Assembly (NCBI GenBank): GCA_937895985.1
Contig: CALBKL010000313.1
Location: 1-11,399 of the forward strand
Direction: 5' to 3'
Source: an uncultured Solobacterium sp.
GTDB lineage: Bacteria > Bacillota_I > Bacilli_A > Erysipelotrichales > Erysipelotrichaceae
Length of the DNA: 11,399 nt
Part shown: one piece after another, positions 1 through 7,500 of the stretch
How the letters are laid out: every line of letters starts with the position of its first letter
Position numbering within the stretch: the first letter of the stretch is position 1
Position numbers and translations under genes: made by a program
Notes under the pieces: model-generated
What the model was told of the DNA's origin: nothing
The model's input: only the letters and a program-made list of their open reading frames with translations
The model's database searches: none

Positions 1-211
1 TGGTGATTTTGAAGAAGTAAGTTCATTTAGCGGTGGACTTGCGGCAGTTAAGAAAAATGGAAAATGGGGATATATTGATATGACAGGTAAAATTGTCATT
101 CCATGTACCTTTGAGGATGCAAGGTTAATTTCCGAAAGTGGAATCGGCTTTGTAAAGAACGACAATGGTCGTTGGCAGTTATTACAGTTGATTAGACTAA
201 ATCATGATTGA
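1..211 (+). CDS. WG-repeat protein, C-terminal fragment
   Basis: This is the 3' end of a gene that begins before the window. The frame is open from base 2 to the TGA at 209-211, giving about 69 residues. It contains a recognisable WG repeat unit: a 'FSGGLAAVKKNGKWGYID' segment followed by 'GKIVIPCTFEDA' and then a degenerate unit ending in 'NGRWQLLQL'. WG (WG_beta_rep) repeats form beta-rich arrays found in many bacterial proteins of unknown or surface-linked role, so the specific function cannot be given. Only 13 bases separate its stop from the chosen start of the FHA gene, so it is probably in the same transcription unit. The number of repeats and any signal peptide or membrane anchor lie upstream and cannot be seen. 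Confidence 0.8.
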   Translation, partial: GDFEEVSSFSGGLAAVKKNGKWGYIDMTGKIVIPCTFEDARLISESGIGFVKNDNGRWQLLQLIRLNHD

Positions 212-216
212 GAGGG
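211..216 (+). promoter_or_regulatory. Ribosome binding site deciding the FHA gene start
   Basis: AGAGGG lies 8 bases before the ATG at 225. The upstream in-frame ATG at 204 has no purine-rich site in front of it and lies inside the end of the WG-repeat gene. This favours 225 as the start. Confidence 0.6.
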
Positions 217-224
217 TAGATAGT

Positions 225-1619
225 ATGTTTAACTTAGATAGTAGAATTTCTTATGAAAATGATGCATCAGCTTCCTATTTGAACTATAAAATGCTCAAGG
301 AGGAGGAACTGGATCGTGTTGGTCTAGGTATGTTGCAAAACAACAATATTGAGGGCATCGTTCCAATTACTTTCTCACAGTTTAATCTAGACCGTAAGTT
401 AGTATTTAATATCTCAGCACAGGTAACCTTAGAGGACATGCTAGAACGTCCAATTTTCCGTAAAAAATTATTGACGATATTTTCTTGCATGGTAAAAACA
501 TTATTATCTGCAAATGAATATTTGCTTGAATTAAATGAGTTTGTGTTCAATACACAATTTATCTTCTGTGATGTAAGTGAAGGTACTGCTAAGTTCATGT
601 ATCTTCCAGTCGTAAATGATGAAAAGCCAAATTTACATGACTTCTTCCAAAAGATTATGTTACGTGTACAACTAGATGAACAGGAAGATAAGCAATATTA
701 TTATGAAATCATGCAGTATCTTGCTAAGGCTGATTTCAATTTAGGTTCATTTGATGAGTTAATTGATACACTACGTAAGCAAGAAGTTTCTAATAAGAAG
801 GTGGTATCTGAGGTACATACAAATGGACAGGCAGATCATCTATATGAACAACCATCTATTACAGAGCCTGCTGTACAACATACAGTTGCTCAGCCTGTAG
901 TGAAGGAAGTTGAATCAGTAAAACAAGAAAAGCCAGCAAAGAAGGGTTCTTTCTTCGATATTTTCAAGCCTAAGAAAAAGGAAGTAGAAACAAAGAACAG
1001 CATCTTTACACCAACTGAAAAGAAGGCTGAAGCTCCAGTTGCCAAAGAAAATTATGCATTTGATATTCCAGGTATGGATAAGCCTGCTACTTCACATGCT
1101 ACAAGTTTTGCGGTACCAAATGAAAAACCAGCAGAACCAGTTGCTACACCAGTAGCTCCAATAGCAAAAACTGAAGTAGCTTCTGGTGTTCCTTCCTTTA
1201 ATACTGTTGCTGTTAACCAAAATATGCATGGTGAAACAGTAGACTTACAGCATGCAATCGGTGGTGGTGCTGCAAACGGAGAAACAACAGTACTGAGTCA
1301 AGCAATGCAGGAAGAAATGATGATTAATCCTCGTTTGATTCGTGTTAAGAATAACGATATTATCCGTCTTGATAAGAAGTCTTTACGTCTTGGAAAAGAG
1401 AAGAGTTACGTGGATTACTTTATTGGCGATAATACTGCAATTAGTAGAAGTCATGCTGATTTTATCGTAGAAAATGGTCATTACTATGTTGTGGACAAGA
1501 ATTCTACAAACCATACATATGTAAATGATGAAATGATTACAAGTAATATTAAAGTTGAAATTAAAGACGGAGATGTTATTCGTCTAGCGAATGAGAAGTT
1601 TGCGTTCAAGACAAGATAG
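225..1619 (+). CDS. DUF6382-like / FHA domain protein (phosphothreonine reader)
   Basis: Cytoplasmic protein of 464 residues from the ATG at 225. Residues 1-185 look like the DUF6382 domain that often precedes FHA domains in Firmicutes; this is a family-level judgement. Residues 186-365 are a low-complexity Lys/Glu/Pro/Ala linker with a basic stretch (FKPKKKE, 247-253). An ETTVL motif sits at 353-357, just before the FHA domain. The FHA domain (about 368-464) shows 'RLGKEKSYVDYFI', 'ISRSHADF' (S407, R408, H410) and 'DKNSTNHTYVN' (N429, N434). FHA domains bind phosphothreonine peptides, so this is the likely reader of the kinase encoded two genes downstream. Two signature positions differ from the usual pattern: the GR pair is GK (390-391) and NG is NH (429-430). 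There is no signal peptide or membrane segment. The PP2C gene starts 15 bases downstream. The FHA call is firm; the binding partner is inferred. Confidence 0.88.
   Translation: MFNLDSRISYENDASASYLNYKMLKEEELDRVGLGMLQNNNIEGIVPITFSQFNLDRKLVFNISAQVTLEDMLERPIFRKKLLTIFSCMVKTLLSANEYLLELNEFVFNTQFIFCDVSEGTAKFMYLPVVNDEKPNLHDFFQKIMLRVQLDEQEDKQYYYEIMQYLAKADFNLGSFDELIDTLRKQEVSNKKVVSEVHTNGQADHLYEQPSITEPAVQHTVAQPVVKEVESVKQEKPAKKGSFFDIFKPKKKEVETKNSIFTPTEKKAEAPVAKENYAFDIPGMDKPATSHATSFAVPNEKPAEPVATPVAPIAKTEVASGVPSFNTVAVNQNMHGETVDLQHAIGGGAANGETTVLSQAMQEEMMINPRLIRVKNNDIIRLDKKSLRLGKEKSYVDYFIGDNTAISRSHADFIVENGHYYVVDKNSTNHTYVNDEMITSNIKVEIKDGDVIRLANEKFAFKTR
1281..1295 (+). repeat. ETTVL motif, copy 1 (FHA protein linker)
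   Basis: Encodes E353-T-T-V-L357 immediately before the FHA domain. The 16 bases from 1281 (GAAACAACAGTACTGA) recur exactly at 4415-4430 in the small membrane protein gene. By analogy with GarA/OdhI, where a Thr-Thr site precedes the FHA domain, it is a candidate kinase target. That role is inferred. Confidence 0.6.
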
Positions 1620-1634
1620 GCCAGGGAAGATAAT

Positions 1635-2405
1635 ATGGATTTTATCGTTTCTGGAGCGACGGATATCGGTAACGTAAAAAAGACAAATCAAGATAGTTAT
1701 AATGTTAAAGTTATTTCTACACCTATGGGAAAGATGGTCTTTGCAATTGTTTGTGATGGTATGGGCGGACTTTCCATGGGAGAGCTTGCAAGTGCTACCG
1801 TCGTACATGATTTTAATCAATGGGTATTTAACAGATTACCGCTGATTACTGCTGAAAAAAAGATCAATGAACGTACAATTCGAGAGGATTGGGAGAATCT
1901 GATTATTGCATCAAATGAAAAGATTTCTGCATTTGGTAAGCAACAAGGGTTTGCAATTGGAACAACACTAACTGCAATGTTATTGACACAGGACAGTCTA
2001 TATATTGTCAATGTAGGTGATACACGTGCATATCAATTAACCGATAAGCTTGTAAGACTTACAGATGATCAGACTCTTGTGGCAAAAGAAGTTAGAGATG
2101 GAAAGATAACGGAAGAAGAAGCAGAAGCTGATACAAGAAGAGCAGTGCTCTTACAAGGTATTGGTGTTACACCACATCTTTATCCACAGTTCTTTAGTGG
2201 TAGTGTGGTGAAAGATGCAGTTTATATGTTATGTACAGACGGCTTCCGTCATGTTGTAAAAGAAAATGAGATTTTCGCTGCTTTAAATCCAACAAAGATG
2301 GTTAATGCAGCAGATATGACCGCAAATATTAAGGGGTTAATCAATTTGAATAAGCAGCGTCAGGAAAGGGACAATATTACTTGCGCGGCAATTCGTACAT
2401 TTTGA
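1635..2405 (+). CDS. PP2C-family Ser/Thr protein phosphatase
   Basis: A 256-residue soluble metal-dependent phosphatase, about the normal length of a bacterial stand-alone PP2C (240-260). It would remove phosphate from Ser/Thr residues. The PP2C motifs appear in order: 'TDIGNVKKTNQDS' (9-21, with D20), 'CDGMGG' (40-45, with metal ligand D41), 'GTTLTAMLL' (109-117), 'VGDTRAY' (127-133, D129), 'CTDGF' (200-204, D202) and 'RDNIT' (245-249, D246). All the expected metal-binding aspartates are present, so it should be active. No membrane segment is visible. A GGGAAG site at 1624-1629 precedes the ATG, and the kinase gene starts 12 bases after the stop. It is the natural eraser for that kinase, like the PrpC/PrkC and Stp/Stk pairs, although here the kinase lacks PASTA domains. 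Specific substrates are unknown. Confidence 0.93.
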   Translation: MDFIVSGATDIGNVKKTNQDSYNVKVISTPMGKMVFAIVCDGMGGLSMGELASATVVHDFNQWVFNRLPLITAEKKINERTIREDWENLIIASNEKISAFGKQQGFAIGTTLTAMLLTQDSLYIVNVGDTRAYQLTDKLVRLTDDQTLVAKEVRDGKITEEEAEADTRRAVLLQGIGVTPHLYPQFFSGSVVKDAVYMLCTDGFRHVVKENEIFAALNPTKMVNAADMTANIKGLINLNKQRQERDNITCAAIRTF

Positions 2406-2417
2406 TAGGGGATTAGT

Positions 2418-4097
2418 ATGTTAAAAGAGAATGAATTGCTCGAAGGGAAATATCGTATCCTACGTAAAATCGGGCAAGGTGGAATGAGTGTTGTTTGGCT
2501 TGCGCTAAATGAAAGAGCCAATAAAACATGGGCAATTAAAGAGGTTCGTAAGGATGGTGTTATCAACTTTGAGGCTGTACGACAGGGATTAGTTGGCGAG
2601 ACAGATATCTTAAAAGTTTTAAAACATCCAAGTTTGCCATCCATCATCGACGTAATTGATACAGATGATAGTTTGATTATTGTTATGGATTATATTGAAG
2701 GCAATAATCTAGACAAAATATTGAGTGAATTTGGCGCTCAGTCACAAGAGAACGTTGTGAATTGGGCGCTACAGTTATGTGATGTATTGGGTTATTTACA
2801 TACACGTAAACCGCCGATTATCTATCGTGATATGAAGCCGGCAAACGTTATGTTAAAACCAGACGGTAAGATTTCGCTAATTGACTTTGGTACCGCAAGA
2901 GAGTTCAAGGAAAAAAATTTAGCAGATACAACATGTCTTGGTACGGTTGGCTATGCAGCACCAGAGCAATTTGGTGGTATTGGTCAAACTGATGCAAGAA
3001 CAGATATATACTGCTTAGGCGCAACACTATATCACGTAATAACTGGAAAAAATCCTAGTGAACCACCATATGAGATGGTTCCGATAAGACAGATTAATCC
3101 AAAACTATCAAAGGGATTGGAAGATATCATTCTCAAATGTACAGAAAAGGATCCTGCGAAACGTTATCAAAGCACGTCAGAGTTGACATATGCACTTGAA
3201 CACTATCAGGATCAAGATGAAGGTTTACATAAACAATATAAAAAGAAGTTAGGAGTATTTATCCTAACAGCAGTACTTGCAGTTGTGATGTTTATTGCGG
3301 CAGGAGCTGCTAAATTCTTAGAAATGTCATCATATATGAACCAGGCAGACTTAAGTTCTGACTATGCTGATAAGATTAAGGATTACATATCTGCCTTACA
3401 GGTAAGCGGATATGAGGATAAAAAGGAACCGTATATCAAAATCATGCAAGCATATAAGATGAATGATTCGGTATTTACGGTTGCGGAAGCAAAAGAAATT
3501 GAGAAGTTGATTACTTTGAATAGAGAAAAACTTGAAAAGACAGATAACTATGTAGATATCTGCTTTGAGGCGGGAAAACTCTATTGGTATTACTTTGATT
3601 ACGGAAATGGTGCAGATAACCAGATAACTCGCGCAAAGAGTGCGGTTGTTTGGTTTAAAGAAGTACTTCAACATGCTTCTGAGGATTATGAAAATATCGG
3701 TATGGCAAAAACATATGCCGAGATTGGTGAGTTCTATAGAGATATTGCTACACAGATTACTGAAGCAAATGATACTGGTAAATACAAACCATTCTATGAA
3801 AGCTTACATACACTTCTAACAGAGGTTGTACCAAATGAATCAGAAGCAGAAATTGTTCGATTAGAACTAGCTGAAATGGTTCGTAATACAATTCAACAGT
3901 ATGCAACAAAACTAAAAGTTGATGGTATTGAACAGAAAGAACTAAATTCTGATTTAGATTTGATTCAGAAATTTGTATCAAGTATCAAAACAACTACAGA
4001 ATTAACAGAGAACATGCGTATTCAAACGATGCAGTCGATTGAAGATACTAGACAAACAGTAAAAGTAGCATATGAAAGCGGTGGAGGTGAACGATGA
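2418..4097 (+). CDS. Transmembrane Ser/Thr protein kinase with non-PASTA ectodomain
   Basis: A 559-residue Hanks-type kinase. The N-terminal catalytic domain (about 11-265) has the glycine loop 'GQGGMSVVW' (19-27), ATP-anchoring Lys41 in 'WAIKEV', catalytic loop 'YRDMKPANVML' (136-146; D138, K140, N143), 'DFG' (156-158), an activation segment with Thr171, Thr172 and Thr176, and 'APEQ' (181-184). Tyr replaces His in HRD, a common variant in Firmicutes kinases of this kind. A 'KKK' cluster (275-277) precedes a membrane helix at about 278-298, so the kinase domain faces the cytoplasm. Residues 299-559 form a roughly 260-residue, mostly helical, TPR-like extracellular region; no PASTA repeat is seen, so the ligand is probably not peptidoglycan muropeptide. 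It lies between its likely phosphatase and a membrane protein whose start codon overlaps its stop. All catalytic residues are intact. Regulation by the ectodomain is inferred. Confidence 0.93.
   Translation: MLKENELLEGKYRILRKIGQGGMSVVWLALNERANKTWAIKEVRKDGVINFEAVRQGLVGETDILKVLKHPSLPSIIDVIDTDDSLIIVMDYIEGNNLDKILSEFGAQSQENVVNWALQLCDVLGYLHTRKPPIIYRDMKPANVMLKPDGKISLIDFGTAREFKEKNLADTTCLGTVGYAAPEQFGGIGQTDARTDIYCLGATLYHVITGKNPSEPPYEMVPIRQINPKLSKGLEDIILKCTEKDPAKRYQSTSELTYALEHYQDQDEGLHKQYKKKLGVFILTAVLAVVMFIAAGAAKFLEMSSYMNQADLSSDYADKIKDYISALQVSGYEDKKEPYIKIMQAYKMNDSVFTVAEAKEIEKLITLNREKLEKTDNYVDICFEAGKLYWYYFDYGNGADNQITRAKSAVVWFKEVLQHASEDYENIGMAKTYAEIGEFYRDIATQITEANDTGKYKPFYESLHTLLTEVVPNESEAEIVRLELAEMVRNTIQQYATKLKVDGIEQKELNSDLDLIQKFVSSIKTTTELTENMRIQTMQSIEDTRQTVKVAYESGGGER
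4083..4097 (+). promoter_or_regulatory. RBS and ATGA overlap coupling kinase to the small membrane protein
   Basis: GGAGGTGA (4083-4090) inside the kinase 3' end precedes the ATG at 4094. The start and the kinase stop share ATGA (4094-4097), a typical arrangement for translational coupling and coordinated amounts of the two proteins. Confidence 0.7.
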
Positions 4098-4543
4098 ATA
4101 TTGATTTCTTACATACAATATCAGTCAGTTTGTTCATTTTTGGCATAGTGCTACTAATTGTTGCTGTCTTGCTCTTTATCCGCTGGAAAGTTCCGTTCTT
4201 AATTGCGGAGGTTTCGGGTGCTAACTCTCGAAAAGAGATTGCACGTATTCAACGTGATAGTGAAGAGGGAAGGCATACTTCTGGTATGCATATGACTGCA
4301 AAGATTGTTACTCAGATGATACCAACTCTCGATGCAGAAGAAACGACAGTCTTAACAGAAACTTCTTCAAGTAGAGAGAGTGGGAAGACAAGTTCCCTAG
4401 ATGATATTGGAAGTGAAACAACAGTACTGACAGAAAGTGTTGTTCAAGATAACACGCAAAGCAGTATACAGAATAGTATTAAACAAGAGTTTAGAGTTGA
4501 GTACGAAATAGGCTTTTCTGAAGGAAAAGGCATTATTGAGTAA
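4094..4543 (+). CDS. Small single-pass membrane protein with two ETTVL motifs, function unknown
   Basis: A 149-residue protein that I cannot assign to a named family. Residues 9-29 form a strong hydrophobic helix followed by 'RWK' (30-32). By the positive-inside rule, the short N-terminus is outside and the roughly 120-residue tail is in the cytoplasm. The tail is Ser/Thr/Glu-rich and carries ETTVLTE at 83-89 and again at 108-114. The same ETTVL occurs once in the FHA protein of this operon. Start overlap with the kinase gene suggests coordinated synthesis. The inferred role is a membrane-bound kinase substrate that recruits the FHA protein when phosphorylated. It could instead be an accessory subunit of the kinase or of a secretion apparatus. 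The coding assignment is well supported by RBS, overlap and tight packing; the function is a hypothesis. Confidence 0.8.
   Translation: MNIDFLHTISVSLFIFGIVLLIVAVLLFIRWKVPFLIAEVSGANSRKEIARIQRDSEEGRHTSGMHMTAKIVTQMIPTLDAEETTVLTETSSSRESGKTSSLDDIGSETTVLTESVVQDNTQSSIQNSIKQEFRVEYEIGFSEGKGIIE
4340..4354 (+). repeat. ETTVL motif, copy 2 (small membrane protein tail)
   Basis: Encodes E83-T-T-V-L87, followed by Thr-Glu. It uses different synonymous codons from the other two copies (GAAACGACAGTCTTA), so the peptide looks conserved independently of the DNA. Confidence 0.6.
4415..4429 (+). repeat. ETTVL motif, copy 3 (small membrane protein tail)
   Basis: Encodes E108-T-T-V-L112, 25 residues after copy 2 and also followed by Thr-Glu. 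Its DNA matches copy 1 exactly over 16 bases. Confidence 0.6.
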
Positions 4544-4561
4544 AGGGAAGAGGAGTGAAAT

Positions 4562-7500
4562 ATGTTTTTTAAGAGATTAAAGTGCTTAATATTTTCTGCA
4601 ATTTTATTTATCACATTAATTCCAGTACAAGTTTTGGCAGAAGAAACTAATATTGGACTTCCACGATGGGGGAAAATTTTAGTCGATTTTATAGTTGCTG
4701 ATGGTATGAATGGTAAAATACAGGTTGATTCTACAGATTTAGATTTTGGGGATTCACCTAAATATACATATCCTACTTTATCCGGTATGGATTTTGTATT
4801 TAAAGTGATACCAAATGCAAATTATCACATTAAAGAGGTGCTTATTAATGGAGTGCCAGCAACACCGACGAATGCACCAAATGAGTATACAATTCATAGT
4901 ATTAGTAGAAATACTATGGTACAAGTTTCTTTTGAGATAGATAAGTATACTGTGGATTTAGTACAGCCATCTGAGGGTGGAAGTATTACTTTTAATGGAG
5001 GAAATGGGAATAACAGTTTTGAACATGGCAGTTCAGCAACTATGACATTTTCTCCAGATCCAGATTATAGACTAAATAAAATTTTCTATACGGAGGATGA
5101 TGGTACTAAGCATGATGTTGATAATGATTCAAATATTCATGCATTACCACATAATGCATTTTCATGGACTATAAGTAATATTGATAGAAATATTAAAGTT
5201 CATGCAGAGTTTTCACCAATACCAAAAATAGCTTTTAACGCAATTACAATTATTGCTCCAGAAGATTATGCAAGTGAAGATGATAAGATTATTTTTGCTA
5301 ATCAGCCAACAACAATCCAGGTTAATAGAGATAAAATTCAAAATTTGCCAGAAGGTAAGGATGTATATATAGAAGTAGTATATACGAATGAGAATACTTA
5401 TGAAGGCACAAATAGCATTGAATTAACTGAAGGTGGAATTATTAAAGAGATTAATCTATATCTAAAGCCTAAGGAATCAAGAACAATCGGTGACATACCG
5501 TATAATGTCGATATTGGCAATCAAATTGAACTTGTAAAGGAAGAAAATACACCTGCTTTAAGTATAGAAAACCCTGATAGTACTAAGATATATAATAAAA
5601 ATATACAACTATATGCAAAAGTTAATAATGCTAATAATGAAAAATTGTCAGGTTTAAAGCGTATTACTTATTGGTTTGATTCTGAAGAGCCAACGGGTGA
5701 TGTAAATGTAATTTTTGAAACTAATGTAACAAGCTATACAAATGAAGAAAAACTAGGTACACCAACTAAGCATCCATTTACAATAGATGCAGCCGAAAAT
5801 AACGGGGCTAAAAAACTATATGTTAAAGCAGAATTCTTAAGTGGTAAGTCCACAATCATATCTAAGGATATCGACATTGATACTGTAGCTCCAAAGGTTG
5901 ATCTTGTATATGACAACAATAATGCACAAAATGGTGAGTATTTTAATAAGGAACGCACAGCTACTTTAACTGTAACTGAGCGTACTGATCACTTTAATAA
6001 GAATATCGCTAAAAATCAAATACAAATTAGTCAAGTAGATGGTAAGGGTGAGGTGATTACTGAGCCACAATACACAATTGGTGAATGGAAGACAACACCA
6101 GGTGATACACCTGATAAAGATAAGCACACAATTGAAATTAAATATACAGGTGATGCAGTATATCATTTTAACTTTGAATATACAGATACGGCAGGTAATA
6201 AAAATGAGCCAATTAACGTAGATGATCAAAAGGCTGCATTTACCTTCGTAGTAGATAAAAATAAGCCAACTGCTAAAATTGAAGCTACTTCTGATATTAA
6301 GGCAGATAACGGTTCCTTCATAAAGGAGAGTTGGTCTGGATTACAGAGTGAGTTGAATCTAGGTTATTTTGCAAAGAAAAATATTACTTTCAGATTAACT
6401 GCTGATGATGAAACATCTGCCATTGCAAATATTTATTACTATGCAAAAAAATATTCAAATAATGAACCAAATTCGAAGATTTTAACTGAAGCTGAACTTG
6501 CAAGAGTATCTGATTGGCAAGAAGGTGATTCCTTTGAATTAACAGAAGAAGGAACATACGTTGTATATGTGAAGGCTGTAGATAAGGCTGGTAACGTAAC
6601 GTATGTAAGTTCATCTGGTTTAATTGTCGATGAACAAAAACCTTCAATTGAATCAACAGTTCCTTCTATCACAATCAATCCTGAGGCTTCTCTAAACACG
6701 GTTTACAATGGTGATGTAAAAGTAAATGTACATGTATCTGAGCCTATTACAAATAATTCTTATTCTGGTTTAAAGAAGATTAGTTATGTTGTAAGAAATA
6801 TGGGAACTCAAACACAAGGACAAGATGATGGTGTATTATTTGAGGCTGAAACATTAGAGACATTGAAACTTGGAGATTTGATTGCAAGTAAGGATGTTAA
6901 TTTTGTAGTATCTAGCCAATTAAATAATAGTAATGAAGTTGAAATTGAAGTTACAGTTGTAGATAATGCAGGCAATATTTCTGTTAAGAAACAAACCATT
7001 CAGATTGATACAACTGCACCAGTTATCAGTGTTGCATATGACAATAACAATGCTAGTGATGGTAAGTACTTCAATGCACCTCGTACAGCTACTGTTACTG
7101 TATATGAACGTAACTTTAGCGCTGATTACATTGAGATGCAGTTAAAAGCTCTTGCTGGAAGTGCAATTCAGATTTCTGATTGGACACATACAGCAGGAAC
7201 AGGCAATGGTGATGATGCTAAACATACAGCAACCATCAACTATACTGTAGATGATGATTATACATTCTCAATCAAGGGTAGAGATACTGCAGGTAATGTA
7301 TTCCAAGGTAATCCATATGTTGATGGAACAGTCGCAAGTGAAGAGTTTACAATTGACCAAGTACGTCCAACAATTTCTGTATCATATGATAACAACAATG
7401 CTAGAAATGGCAACTACTATAACGCAGCTAGAACTGCGACAATTACTGTTGTTGAACGTAACTTCGATCCACAGAGAGTAACTGCAACGATTGCAAACGT

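Noticed and set aside
204..224. Upstream ATG at 204 as the start of the FHA gene
   Set aside because: It lies within the end of the WG-repeat gene with no binding site before it, whereas AGAGGG is well placed for the ATG at 225.
284..598. Minus-strand open frame opposite the FHA gene
   Set aside because: Serine/asparagine-rich shadow with no recognisable motif or initiation signal; the plus-strand frame is conserved in type.
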